Position numbers and translations under genes: made by a program. From NCBI GenBank assembly GCA_018241365.1, contig JAFEDX010000196.1:1-64000 (forward strand): a stretch of DNA of 64,000 nucleotides. Direction: 5' to 3'. How positions within the stretch are numbered: the stretch's first letter is position 1; each line of letters starts with the position of its first letter. The DNA comes from Pseudomonadota bacterium (lineage in GTDB: Bacteria; Pseudomonadota; Gammaproteobacteria; Xanthomonadales; Rhodanobacteraceae). The notes under the pieces are model-generated. The model made no database searches and was not told the origin of the DNA. It saw nothing but the letters and a program-made list of their open reading frames with translations. Of this stretch, positions 37,084 to 47,326 are shown in pieces.

Positions 37084-38970
37084 ATGAGCAAACGCGGCTG
37101 GCTGAATGCGCTGTGGCGACGCACGTCGCTGAGCCAGCGCCTGTTGCTGTTGGCGCTGATCCCGACTGCGCTGACGGCGCTGCTGCTGATGGCGCTGATG
37201 ACGCAACGCCAGCTCAGGACGATTGCCGAGTTGACGCAATCCACCGCCGAATCGATCGCCACCCAGACCGCCGAAATCGCTGTCGAGCCGATGGCCGTGA
37301 ACGACCGCCGCGAACTGGAACGCATAGCACGTGCGGTCTTGCACCTGCCGCACGTGGCCCGGGTCGCCTTCATGCTGCCCAACGGCGAAATCGTGATGGC
37401 GAGGCAACAGGCTCCAATGGACCCGCATGCGCCGCCGCTGCGCGTGGAACGCCCGATAACCGATGAAGCGGGCCACGTACTGGGCGCTTTGCAACTGGAC
37501 ATCGGCCAGCGTACTGCCACGGCCCGGCAACGGGCCGGACTGCGCATCGCGCTGATCTGGCTGGGCGTGGCATTGCTGCTGGCCGCGCTGGTCAGCTGGC
37601 GTGTCGCGCGCTGGATCGGCAGGCCGCTGCGCAAGCTCGCGCATGCCGTCAACGAGTTCGGCCACAGCGACCGCAACGTGACGGTCGCGATCACCGACGA
37701 CACGGAAATCGGGGACTTGCAGCGTGCCTTCAACGCCGCCGCGGTATCCAGGCACGAGATGCTGCTGGAACAAGAACGGCGCATCGAAGCCGCGACTACG
37801 GAACTTGCGCACAAGAACGCAGAACTGGAAGCCGCCAATGTCGCCAAGGCCCGCTTCCTCGCCGCGGCGACGCACGACCTGCGCCAGCCGCTGTATGCCT
37901 TGACGTTGATCTCTTCGTCACTGGCGACGGACGAAACCGACCCGTCGCAACGGGAACGGATCGCACGCATCCAGGAGTGCACGCGTTCGCTGGACGGCTT
38001 GTTTTCGGAGCTGCTCGACTTGTCGCGGCTGGAGACCGGCGGCATGCAGCCAGACCGGAAAAACTTCCACCTCGATGAAGTCTTCAAGCGTGTCAGCGAC
38101 AGCTTCCGCATGATCGCCGAGCGCAACGAGCTGCGCCTGATCGTGCGCAAGACCGACCTTGCGGTGTGTACCGACGCGACGATGCTCACGCGCATCCTGA
38201 GCAACCTGGTCAGCAATGCCATCAACTACACCGAACGCGGCGGCGTACTGGTCGCCGCGCGCCGGCGCGGAACGTTCGCGCGGATCGATGTGTGGGACAC
38301 CGGAATCGGGATGGACGACTCGGTCCGCCAGCACGCCTTTGACGAATTTTTCCGCGCCGATCCCGGCGAGCCGCACCGCGACCACTCGGGACGCGGGTTT
38401 GGCCTGGGGCTGTCGACCGTGCGCAAACTCGCCGACCTGCTGGAGACACCCATCCGCCTGAAATCGGTCCCAGGCCGCGGCAGTGTTTTCAGCCTCAACG
38501 TGCCGCTTGCGGCGGGTGATGCCGTGTTTCCGTCCACGCACACGCCCGAATCGGGATTGCAGACGCCGCCGGAAGTTTCAGGACTGCGCGTGCTGGTGGT
38601 GGATGACGACGTCAGGATCCGCTCGGCGATCGCTGCCCTGCTGACGAATTGGGGTTGCGACGTGCGTACTGCCGAGAATCTCGAACAATGCCTGCACACA
38701 GCCACCGATTGGGATTCTCCACCGGACCTGGTGATTTCCGACCTGCGCCTGCGCGATGGGATCAGCGGTCTCGACGTGTTGCACGCCTTGGGCCGCCACT
38801 ATGGCAGCACGCCGGAACGAACCGCCTTCGCGAGCCTGCTCATCACCGGCGAGGCACGCGCGGAACAGCTGCCGGAAGTCGTCGCTGCGCGGGTCCGGGT
38901 GCTGTACAAGCCGGTTGCCCCCGTGCAGCTGCGCGAGGTGATCGCGCGAACCGCCGTGCGTGGGCCGTAG
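37084..38970 (+). CDS. Hybrid sensor histidine kinase with C-terminal receiver
   Basis: 628-residue inner-membrane kinase. TM1 (about 18-38), a periplasmic sensor loop (40-150) and TM2 (155-173) are followed by HAMP (174-228), a coiled linker, and HisKA with phospho-acceptor His264 in ATHDLRQPLYAL. The HATPase domain has N-box SNLVSNAINYTERG, G1 DTGIGM and G2 GRGFGLGLS. A receiver domain (about 502-620) has acidic pocket DDD (508-510), phospho-Asp553 and Lys609. The HDLRQP H-box is typical of kinases paired with NarL/LuxR regulators, and one follows 124 bp downstream. Signal unknown. Confidence 0.92.
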   Translation: MSKRGWLNALWRRTSLSQRLLLLALIPTALTALLLMALMTQRQLRTIAELTQSTAESIATQTAEIAVEPMAVNDRRELERIARAVLHLPHVARVAFMLPNGEIVMARQQAPMDPHAPPLRVERPITDEAGHVLGALQLDIGQRTATARQRAGLRIALIWLGVALLLAALVSWRVARWIGRPLRKLAHAVNEFGHSDRNVTVAITDDTEIGDLQRAFNAAAVSRHEMLLEQERRIEAATTELAHKNAELEAANVAKARFLAAATHDLRQPLYALTLISSSLATDETDPSQRERIARIQECTRSLDGLFSELLDLSRLETGGMQPDRKNFHLDEVFKRVSDSFRMIAERNELRLIVRKTDLAVCTDATMLTRILSNLVSNAINYTERGGVLVAARRRGTFARIDVWDTGIGMDDSVRQHAFDEFFRADPGEPHRDHSGRGFGLGLSTVRKLADLLETPIRLKSVPGRGSVFSLNVPLAAGDAVFPSTHTPESGLQTPPEVSGLRVLVVDDDVRIRSAIAALLTNWGCDVRTAENLEQCLHTATDWDSPPDLVISDLRLRDGISGLDVLHALGRHYGSTPERTAFASLLITGEARAEQLPEVVAARVRVLYKPVAPVQLREVIARTAVRGP

Positions 38971-39094
38971 TGCGTTCGGACTATGCCATTCGATGAGGTG
39001 AATGCTGGTGAAATCACGCAGAGTCGTTCATCATCATTCGTCATCGCGCCGCGCCGCGCGTACCCCGCAACATTCGCGCGTCACGGGATCCGAC

Positions 39095-39757
39095 ATGCGC
39101 ATCCTGATTGCCGACGACCATCGCCTGATCGTCGAAGGCATGAAAATGAAACTGGCGGAACTCGGCGATGACATCGAATTCGAGGTCGCAGCCACCGTCG
39201 CGGAACTGCGGGAGGCAATGACCCGTGGCGTTCCGCCCGACCTGGCGCTGATCGACCTGGCGATGCCGGGCGCGAGTGGGCGCCAGCATCTGCTCGAGGT
39301 GCTGCGGCAATGTCCCGCGACCCGCGTGGTGGTGGTGTCGGGCACGCAGGACCCCGTCTTGATGAAGGAACTCTTCGATCTCGGGATCCAGGGCTTCATC
39401 CCCAAGGCCTACTCACCCGACGTGATGCTGTCGGCGGTCAGGCTGGTGCTTTCCGGAGGCGTGTACGTACCGCCGCTGATGCTGCAGCCGGACATCGATA
39501 CCACGCCGCCGGGTACGTCCCCCGCCGACCCGCATGAAACAGCGGCGATGGAAGCGCGCCTGCGCAAGCTGCTGACCGAGCGCCAACTGGACGTGCTGCG
39601 CCTGCTTGCGCACGGCAAGCCCAACAAGGTCATCGCGCGCGATCTTGGCATCAGCGAAGGCACGGTCAAAATCCATCTCGCCGCGATATTCCGGGCGCTG
39701 AATGTGCGCAACCGGGTTGAAGCCGTGGTCGCCGCACAACGGCTGGGCAATCTCTGA
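39095..39757 (+). CDS. NarL/LuxR-family response regulator
   Basis: 220-residue DNA-binding regulator. The receiver domain (1-120) has Asp9/Asp10, phospho-acceptor Asp54 (ALIDLAMPG), Ser/Thr in VVVSGTQ and Lys104. A LuxR-type helix-turn-helix (about 153-215) reads LTERQLDVLRLLAHGKPNKVIARDL and then EGTVKIHLAAIFRALNV. ATG 39095 begins the canonical MRILIADDHR; upstream in-frame starts add unrelated sequence. It is most likely the output partner of the hybrid kinase just upstream. Targets unknown. Confidence 0.93.
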   Translation: MRILIADDHRLIVEGMKMKLAELGDDIEFEVAATVAELREAMTRGVPPDLALIDLAMPGASGRQHLLEVLRQCPATRVVVVSGTQDPVLMKELFDLGIQGFIPKAYSPDVMLSAVRLVLSGGVYVPPLMLQPDIDTTPPGTSPADPHETAAMEARLRKLLTERQLDVLRLLAHGKPNKVIARDLGISEGTVKIHLAAIFRALNVRNRVEAVVAAQRLGNL

Positions 39758-39829
39758 GTACGAACCCCGCGACGCCCCAATCGTATCGTCGAACGCTCAT
39801 CGGCGACGCGAAGCAGGTCAGCGTGGGGT

Positions 39830-39904
39830 TGGTGGGCCGTGATGGGATCGAACCATCGACCAATGGATTAAAAGTCCACTGCTCTACCGCTGAGCTAACG
39901 GCCC
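39830..39904 (-). tRNA. tRNA-Lys (anticodon TTT)
   Basis: Folds as a standard cloverleaf on the minus strand: 7-bp acceptor GGGCCGT / ACGGCCC, D-arm GCTC...GAGC, anticodon arm GTGGA-CTTTTAA-TCCAT giving anticodon TTT, and T-arm GATGG-TTCGATC-CCATC. Discriminator A and an encoded CCA end follow. Length 75 nt. Confidence 0.97.
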
Positions 39905-39913
39905 CCGCTTCAA

Positions 39914-39919
39914 TCTATA
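39914..39919 (-). promoter_or_regulatory. -10 element of tRNA-Lys
   Basis: TATAGA on the minus strand lies 9 nt before the tRNA 5' end. The -35 region is weak. Confidence 0.4.
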
Positions 39920-39941
39920 CCGCTATTGCGCGTAGCGCGAC

Positions 39942-39974
39942 GATCACTCCCCCTCTCCCGCCTGCGGGAGAGGG
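39942..39974. repeat. Intergenic palindromic repeat, copy A
   Basis: GATCACTCCCC leads into a perfect 11-bp inverted repeat (39951-39961 with 39964-39974, loop CT) centred on CCGCCTGCGG. Similar short palindromes are dispersed in xanthomonad genomes. A diverged second copy lies 80 bp away. Confidence 0.6.
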
Positions 39975-40020
39975 CAAGGGTTAGGGCCACGCCGCGATAA
40001 CGCAGAACGAAGTAACCCCA

Positions 40021-40058
40021 GATCACTCCCCTGCTTCCGCCTGCGGGAGAACATGGGG
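40021..40058. repeat. Intergenic palindromic repeat, copy B (diverged)
   Basis: Begins with the same GATCACTCCCC and has the same CCGCCTGCGGGAGA centre as copy A at 39942, but the outer stem is degenerate. Confidence 0.5.
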
Positions 40059-40093
40059 TGCGTGCCACGCTGCAAGCCGCGCATTCTAACGTG

Positions 40094-40801
40094 TCACGCT
40101 GCTGGAACGTAGTGCGTGGGATCGGCAACACCCGCCTCGGCGAAACCACGCGCACGCAGCACGCAGGCGTCGCAGTGGCCACAGGCATGTCCTTCGGGAT
40201 CGGCGCTGTAGCAGGAAACCGTCGCGGCGAAGTCCACGCCGAGACGCACGCCCGCGCGCACGATGTCGGCCTTGCCCATGTGCAGCAACGGCGCATGCAC
40301 GCGCAAGCCATGGCCTTCAACACCCACTACGGTCGCAACATTGGCGAGTCGTTCGAAAGCTTCTATGAAGGCCGGGCGACAATCGGGATAGCCGGAATAG
40401 TCGACGGCGTTGACGCCGCAGAACAGGTCATTGGCGCCCAGCGTCTCGGCCCAGCCCAGTGCAATCGCCAGCATGATGGTGTTGCGCGCCGGCACGTAGG
40501 TGACGGGAATGTCGGCTTCGCCTCGGGCATCGACATGTTCCGGCACCGCGATGTCGGCAGTCAGTGCCGATCCGCCGATGCTGCGCAGGTCCACCGCAAC
40601 CGTCTTGTGCTCGACCGCGCCCAGCAGCGCCGCGACGCGCGCTGCTGCGATCAGCTCGGATACATGCCGCTGTCCGTAGGCGACCGACAAGGCGTGGCAG
40701 GCAAACCCTTGCTCGCGTGCCAGCGCCAGCGTGACGGCCGAATCCATGCCGCCGGAGACCAGCACCACGGCCCGGCGCGGCCCGGAACGCGCGTCGGTCA
40801 T
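40094..40801 (-). CDS. queC: 7-cyano-7-deazaguanine (preQ0) synthase QueC
   Basis: 235-residue ATP-dependent enzyme converting carboxydeazaguanine to preQ0 in queuosine biosynthesis. The N-terminal PP-loop [13 protein letters not shown] lies near residue 16. The C-terminal zinc-binding region [24 protein letters not shown] supplies the four cysteines. ATG 40799-40801 overlaps the cpoB stop, so it is translationally coupled to the tol-pal operon. The next enzyme of the pathway, queF, lies 20 kb away at 61366. Confidence 0.96.
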   Translation of the reverse strand: MTDARSGPRRAVVLVSGGMDSAVTLALAREQGFACHALSVAYGQRHVSELIAAARVAALLGAVEHKTVAVDLRSIGGSALTADIAVPEHVDARGEADIPVTYVPARNTIMLAIALGWAETLGANDLFCGVNAVDYSGYPDCRPAFIEAFERLANVATVVGVEGHGLRVHAPLLHMGKADIVRAGVRLGVDFAATVSCYSADPEGHACGHCDACVLRARGFAEAGVADPTHYVPAA

Positions 40802-41622
40802 TTCGCGCTGGACGCGGGGATGTCCAGCAGCCGGTCGCGCGCGCGTTTTTCCAGCGGTGTCCCGGGATGCGCCTTGATGACAGCTTGCAGCGTGGCGCGC
40901 GCGGCCGCGTAGTCCTTGAGCGCGATCTGGCAGTCGGCAACGCGCAGGTGCGTCTCCGCAGCCTTGGAGCTGTCCGGGTATTTCTGCAGCAAGGTCTGGA
41001 AGGCGGCCAGCGCGACCTTGTAATTCTGGGTGACGTAGTACGAGCCGCCTAGCCAATAGTACGCATTCGGCAGCAGCTCGCTGTTCGGATACTTGTCGAT
41101 GAAGGTGCGGAACCCGCGTGCCGAATCGACGTAGTTGCCGGCACGCAGCGACTTGAACGCCGCATCGAACTCGGCTTGTGCAGCGGCCTTGTCGGCCGCG
41201 GACATGGCAACGGGTGCGGAGGCCGGTGCCGAAGTGGCCGGTGAAGACGCGGGAGCCGCCGATGCCGGCGGAGCTGACGCGGCTACGGCGGAACTCGCGG
41301 GCGGCCCAACTTGTGCCTTCTCCAGCTTGAGCACGCGCGAATCCAGGTCGAGATACTGCTCCTTGCCGGTCTGCTGCATCTGCTGCAACTGGTGCTGCAG
41401 CACTTCGATCTCGCCCTGCATCTGCTGCATCTGGTCGCGCATGGCCTGGATCTGGTTGACCAGCACGAGGTTGTTCGCGGGCTGCATGGGTGGAGGCGCC
41501 TGGTCGGCGTCCTGCGCCCGCGCCGTGGAAACGCCGGCTCCAGCAACGATCATGGCCGCCGCAGCGGCCATGATCAGTGCCATTTTGCTCGGCATGCGCA
41601 GCATGCGGGCAGGCATCGCCAT
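40798..41622 (-). CDS. cpoB: Cell division coordinator CpoB (YbgF)
   Basis: 274-residue periplasmic protein that links Tol-Pal to PBP1b during division in E. coli. A signal peptide (hydrophobic core about 14-35) is followed by a glutamine-rich trimerising coiled coil ([21 protein letters not shown] and on, about 55-105). An alanine/proline linker precedes three TPR-like repeats ([19 protein letters not shown] and on). ATG 41622 lies 5 bp after the pal stop; Met3 is an alternative. The stop overlaps queC. Confidence 0.93.
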   Translation of the reverse strand: MAMPARMLRMPSKMALIMAAAAAMIVAGAGVSTARAQDADQAPPPMQPANNLVLVNQIQAMRDQMQQMQGEIEVLQHQLQQMQQTGKEQYLDLDSRVLKLEKAQVGPPASSAVAASAPPASAAPASSPATSAPASAPVAMSAADKAAAQAEFDAAFKSLRAGNYVDSARGFRTFIDKYPNSELLPNAYYWLGGSYYVTQNYKVALAAFQTLLQKYPDSSKAAETHLRVADCQIALKDYAAARATLQAVIKAHPGTPLEKRARDRLLDIPASSAK

Positions 41623-41627
41623 GCCGA

Positions 41628-42137
41628 TTACTCGGCGGTGTAGACGATGTTGTCGCGGCGGTTCAGGTGCCAGCAGCTCTCGGCGTGCTCGCGGCACACC
41701 GGACGCTCTTCACCGTAGCTGACGACCTTGATCTGCGACGAGGACGCACCGGCGGCTTCCAGCGCCTGCGCGAACGCATTGCCACGACGCTCGCCGAGGC
41801 CGAGGTTGTATTCGCGGGTGCCGCGCTCGTCGGTATTGCCTTCGATCGTCATGCGCGCCATCGGACGGTCACGCAGGTACTTGGCGTGGCAGGCGACGAT
41901 GTTGTCGAACTCGGGCTTGATGTCGCTCTTGTCGAAATCGAAATAGACCACGCGGGTGCGCAGGCAGGCGTTGGTCTGCAGGTCTGCAGGCGTAAACGCG
42001 CCTTCGGTGTTGGCCGGAGCGGTGGTGGTGGTCGGAGCCTCCGGCGGCGGGGTGGGCTTGATTTCCTGCTTCTTGGCGCATGCCGCTGCGGCAAGACAGA
42101 ACAATGCAACTACGGAGACGCGAACGGTAGCGTTCAT
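41628..42137 (-). CDS. pal: Peptidoglycan-associated lipoprotein Pal
   Basis: 169-residue outer-membrane lipoprotein; lipobox AAAC places the lipidated cysteine at residue 20. After a threonine/proline linker, an OmpA-like domain binds peptidoglycan through [22 protein letters not shown] near residues 103-124. It works with TolB and TolA for outer-membrane constriction. ATG 42135-42137 was chosen; TTG 42164 upstream would add nine residues before the signal. Confidence 0.96.
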   Translation of the reverse strand: MNATVRVSVVALFCLAAAACAKKQEIKPTPPPEAPTTTTAPANTEGAFTPADLQTNACLRTRVVYFDFDKSDIKPEFDNIVACHAKYLRDRPMARMTIEGNTDERGTREYNLGLGERRGNAFAQALEAAGASSSQIKVVSYGEERPVCREHAESCWHLNRRDNIVYTAE

Positions 42138-42173
42138 GGCGAATCCATCCTTTTTCTTGAACAAGTTGGTGGT

Positions 42174-42196
42174 GGGGGGGGGTTACAACGGTTGTA
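42174..42196 (-). other. 9-nt G/C homopolymer plus 13-bp palindrome in the tolB-pal gap
   Basis: In the 87-bp tolB-pal gap a run of nine G on the plus strand (42174-42182) abuts the palindrome TACAAC-G-GTTGTA (42184-42196). On the transcribed strand this is a short hairpin followed by nine C. It could affect tolB mRNA 3' ends or pal expression and is long enough for replication slippage. Confidence 0.6.
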
Positions 42197-42224
42197 GTGA
42201 AACAGCGTGACGATCAAGACGGCG

Positions 42225-43556
42225 TCAAGGGTTCCGGTACGGTCCCCAGGCAGGCTCGCGCACGTCGCCGTCGCTCAGCACCAGCCGCTGACGTACGCGC
42301 CCGTCGGCCGAAACGGCGTAAAGCACGCCGCGGGGGCCTTCGTTGGCTGCGTAGAGGAGCATGCTGGCGTTGGGTGCCCAGCTTGGCGAGTCGTCCAGAT
42401 TGCCCGGGGAAACGAACGTCTCCTGGCCGCCGAGTGAACGGTCCATCACTGCAATACGATACACGTTTCCGTTGCCTTGCACCATCGCGATCTTCTTTCC
42501 GTCGTAGCTGATCGACGCGTTGGCGTTGTACTGGCCCTGGAAAGTGATGCGCTGCGGAGTGCCGCCAGTGGCCGGAATTTCATACAGTTGCGGCTTGCCG
42601 GAGCGGTCCGAGGTGAAGATGATGTTCTGCCCGTCCGGAGTCCAGCGCGGCTCGGTGTCGATCGCGAGATTGTGGGTGAGCCGGGTCAGCGCACCGGTGG
42701 CGAGATCCATCACGTAGATCTCGGGGTTGCCCTGGAACGACAGGCTGACCGCCAGTTTCTTGCCGTCCGGCGAGAACCGCGGGGCGCCGTTGATGCCCGG
42801 CCGCGCCGACACCACCCGGCGCGCGCCAGTGGCGATGTTCTGGATGTAGATCGCCGAATTGCCGCTTTCGAACGACACGTACGCGAGTTCCTTGCCGTCC
42901 GGCGACCAGCCCGGCGACAGCAGCGCTTCGTGCGAACGCACCACGGTCTGCGGGTTGTAGCCGTCGGAATCGGCGATCACCAGCGAATACTGGGCGTTGT
43001 TGCCAAGGCCCACCATGGTCACGTAGGCGATGCGGGTGTCGAACGCGCCGCGCACGCCGATGATCTTCTGGTAGATCTGGTCGGCGATCTGGTGCGCGAC
43101 CCGGCGCAGGTCGCTGCCCTGCCCGGTGATCGAAAGGCCCAGCAGCTGCTGCTGCTTGGCGACGTCCCACAGCTCGAAGTCGGCCTTCAGCACGCCGCCG
43201 TTGTAGGCCGTGCGGCCGACCACGATGTATTGCTGCTTCAGCTGCTGCCAGGTCGCGAACTTGATCTGCGAACCGGTGGTCGGCGATTCCACGATCTCGT
43301 TGGTCGGCAGGGTGCGGAACTTGCCGCAGCGGTCCAGATCCATGCTGACGATCGCGGCGACATCCACTGGCGACGCGGGGCCGGAACCCTGCTGTCCAAA
43401 CGGCACCACGGTAATCGGAATGGCCGATGGCACGCCGTTCACGATCTGCACGGTCAGGCCTTGCGCGCTGGCCTGGGTCGCGCACAGCGCGGCCAGCAAG
43501 GTCAGCGTCAAGGCAAGCAAAATCCTGGGCATTCGCATGATTCGAGCATCCTTCAT
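42225..43556 (-). CDS. tolB: Tol-Pal system protein TolB
   Basis: 443-residue periplasmic protein. A signal peptide (to about residue 31, TQASAQ) precedes an N-terminal alpha/beta domain and a six-bladed beta-propeller with repeated SPDGK-type turns (SPGWSPDGKELAYVS, APRFSPDGKKLAVS, EPRWTPDGQNIIFTS, ASISYDGKKIAMV). It binds Pal and TolA. ATG 43554-43556 overlaps the tolA stop (ATGA); Met7 is an alternative. Confidence 0.97.
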   Translation of the reverse strand: MKDARIMRMPRILLALTLTLLAALCATQASAQGLTVQIVNGVPSAIPITVVPFGQQGSGPASPVDVAAIVSMDLDRCGKFRTLPTNEIVESPTTGSQIKFATWQQLKQQYIVVGRTAYNGGVLKADFELWDVAKQQQLLGLSITGQGSDLRRVAHQIADQIYQKIIGVRGAFDTRIAYVTMVGLGNNAQYSLVIADSDGYNPQTVVRSHEALLSPGWSPDGKELAYVSFESGNSAIYIQNIATGARRVVSARPGINGAPRFSPDGKKLAVSLSFQGNPEIYVMDLATGALTRLTHNLAIDTEPRWTPDGQNIIFTSDRSGKPQLYEIPATGGTPQRITFQGQYNANASISYDGKKIAMVQGNGNVYRIAVMDRSLGGQETFVSPGNLDDSPSWAPNASMLLYAANEGPRGVLYAVSADGRVRQRLVLSDGDVREPAWGPYRNP

Positions 43557-44462
43557 TGCGATGAAGTCACGGTGAAATTGAAGATGATGTCACGTTGGAA
43601 CTGTTTTTCGAAGCCCTTGTAGGGCAACGGCGACGAACCCAGCACCGCCGCTTCCACCGAGTGCCGGGCAACATCGCTGAACGGGCAACTTGGCAACACT
43701 TTCGCGGAAATGACCTGACCGCCCGGTATCTGCACGATTTCCACCGGGCACACCACGCCGACCGGGATGTTGTCCGGCCGCAGCCAGTTCTGCGTGATCG
43801 CGTTCTGCAGCGCCGCGATGTAGGCGTTGTTGTCGGTACCCGCCTGCCCGGTCATGGCCTGCCTGGCGATCGGCACATTCTGCGCATTCTGGCTTTCACT
43901 GGCCTTGCGCAGATCGGCCAGTTGCTGGGCCTTCTGGGTTTCCAGGTTGATCTTGCGCTGCTGGGCTTCGCTCTGCGCCTTGACCCTGGCCAATTCCTTC
44001 AGGATGCGTTCGGCCTCCCTTTCCTTGGTCAGCTCGGCCATGCGCTGTTTCTGCTGCGCTTCCTGCGCCTTTTGCTGCTGGGCCTGCTGTTCGGCGATCT
44101 CGGCGATTTTTTCCTGATCCTTCAGCGCGGGCTGCTGGACCGGTGTCGGCAGCACCCGCACTGGCGCCGGCGGCGGCGGTTTGGGCGCGGGCTCGGCCTT
44201 CTGTTCGTGCTTCGGCGAAGCTTTCTGCGCATGCTTCGTGGCGGGTGGCGGCGGTGCGCCGACCGGCCCCACCAGCGTGGCCTCGATCACCGGTCCTTCC
44301 AGGCGCACCATGCGCGTGCAGGTGACCGGGCGCATCGCTTCGGGCAAATGCAACGCATCGGCAACGGCTTCCCAGCGGGTGCAATTGAGCATCGCCAGCG
44401 CCAGGAACGCGACGATGCCGAGGTGCAGCAGCGCGGAGAAAAGGACCGCGCGCGGGGTGGCG

Positions 44463-44476
<14 letters not shown>
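43553..44476 (-). CDS. tolA: Tol-Pal system protein TolA
   Basis: 307-residue bitopic protein transmitting proton-motive force from TolQR to TolB-Pal. One N-terminal membrane helix (about 12-32) is followed by a proline/lysine segment and a long alanine/glutamine/lysine helix (about 115-195, coiled-coil-like). The globular C-terminal domain has the NAYIAALQNAITQNWLRP start. Shorter than E. coli TolA (421), as is usual outside enterics. Overlaps tolR by 14 bases. Confidence 0.94.
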
Positions 44477-44918
<442 letters not shown>

Positions 44919-44939
44919 CGGCTTGGCTCCTTCCCGGCC

Positions 44940-45665
44940 TCAGCGCGCGCGTGCTTCCGCGCGTCCGTGCGCGGGGGCTGCAGGCTGGTCGTCGGCGTGC
45001 ATCTGGCGTTGCAGCACCGACGAGAATTCTTCCTGGAAGGTTTCGTAGCGCAACGTCAGGCGCTCCAGCCGCGTCGAGTAGCGGTTGTAGGCCCACACCG
45101 CCGGAATGGCGGCCACCAGGCCCATCGCAGTCGCGACCAGCGCCTCGGAAATGCCCGGCGCCACGGTCGCGATGGTGGCCTGTTTCAATGTGCCCAGGCC
45201 CTGGAACGCGATCATGATGCCCCACACGGTGCCGAACAGGCCGACGTAGGTGCTGATCGAGCCAACGTTGGCGAGGTATTCGAGGTTGCGTTCCATCTTC
45301 TCGATCTCGCGCGTGCCGGCCACCCGCATCGCGCGTTCGGAGGCCTCCAGCACCGCACGCCGGTCCTCGCCGCCGCGCTGGCGCTGGCGCACGAACTCGC
45401 GGAAGCCCGATTCGAACACTGCCGCCAGGCCGCCGGATTCACCACCACGGCTGCTGACTTCGCGGAACAGTGCGGCCAGGTCCACGCCCGACCAGAAGCG
45501 TTCCTCGAAGGCGTCGGCATCGCGGGTCGCGGCGTCCAGCATCATCTTCTTGCGGAAGATGATCACCCACGAGGTGAACGAGAACACGATCAGGATCGCC
45601 AGCACGAATTTCACCGGCAGGCTGGCGTGGATGACCAGATCGAGGATATTGATGGAGCCGTTCAT
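44940..45665 (-). CDS. tolQ: Tol-Pal system protein TolQ
   Basis: 241-residue ExbB/TolQ proton-channel subunit with three transmembrane helices: one near residues 12-37, and two in the C-terminal half (about 135-160 and 175-200). The conserved GLFGTVWGIMIAFQGLG and ISEALVATAMGLVAAIPAV blocks are present. The start overlaps the ybgC stop as ATGA. Confidence 0.97.
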   Translation of the reverse strand: MNGSINILDLVIHASLPVKFVLAILIVFSFTSWVIIFRKKMMLDAATRDADAFEERFWSGVDLAALFREVSSRGGESGGLAAVFESGFREFVRQRQRGGEDRRAVLEASERAMRVAGTREIEKMERNLEYLANVGSISTYVGLFGTVWGIMIAFQGLGTLKQATIATVAPGISEALVATAMGLVAAIPAVWAYNRYSTRLERLTLRYETFQEEFSSVLQRQMHADDQPAAPAHGRAEARAR

Positions 45666-46102
45666 GCGGGGTTTTGTCCTTGAATCAGATCAGCGATGTT
45701 CGGAGGAATCCGTACGGGCGTGAAAGCCTGTGCATCCACGCAGGCAATGCGCACCCTGGCGCGCACCAGCGTAACGCCGTCGGCCACGCGCAACACTTCC
45801 TGCGCGAACTCCAAGCTGGCCGAACGCACGCGCGCCACGCTCAGAGTGGCGTCCAATTCGTCGTCGAGCCTGGCCGGCTTGTCGAAGGCAATGTCGATTT
45901 CGCGCACCACGAACACCACGCCCTGCGATTCACGCAACGCCTGCTGTCCCATGCCGTGCGCGCGCATCCACTCGGTGCGCGCGCGTTCCAGAAACCTGAG
46001 GTAGCCCGCGTGATACACCACACCGCCGGCATCGGTATCTTCCCAATACACCCGTGTCCGCCAACTGAACGCCGGTTGACCGGGATCGGTTGCAGCACCC
46101 AT
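45662..46102 (-). CDS. ybgC: Tol-Pal-associated acyl-CoA thioesterase YbgC
   Basis: 146-residue hot-dog-fold thioesterase of the 4-hydroxybenzoyl-CoA thioesterase type. The active-site block YWEDTDAGGVVYHAGYLRF near residues 19-37 includes the catalytic aspartate. It is the usual first gene of the tol-pal operon, with a suggested link to phospholipid metabolism. Its ATG follows the ruvB TAG stop with no gap. Confidence 0.95.
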   Translation of the reverse strand: MGAATDPGQPAFSWRTRVYWEDTDAGGVVYHAGYLRFLERARTEWMRAHGMGQQALRESQGVVFVVREIDIAFDKPARLDDELDATLSVARVRSASLEFAQEVLRVADGVTLVRARVRIACVDAQAFTPVRIPPNIADLIQGQNPA

Positions 46103-47146
<1,044 letters not shown>

Positions 47147-47268
47147 GCGGCAATTATGCCGGAACCCCGGCGCGGGACGGGCGAGCGGTTCGCTCTGCAT
47201 GCCGTTCGTCGCAACCAGCTTCCTCCGGTCACCGGGCCTGTTCGATCCGATCAATCCGGCAGCCGGCA

Positions 47269-47297
47269 TTTACACGCATCCGCGACTCCGCTATATA
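47269..47297 (+). promoter_or_regulatory. sigma70 promoter of the second POT transporter
   Basis: TTTACA (47269-47274), a 17-bp spacer and TATATA (47292-47297) make a near-consensus promoter. The start site would be near 47304, about 23 nt before the ATG. Confidence 0.65.
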
Positions 47298-47326
47298 CGC
47301 CCCACGCGATTGGCGATGAGGGCGCC

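Noticed and set aside
34222-37875. 1217-residue open frame on the minus strand
   Set aside because: It runs antisense through the deaminase, TVP38, POT and kinase genes, all of which have recognisable products. Its composition (arginine, histidine and glutamine rich, no domains) is that of an antisense frame in high-GC DNA.
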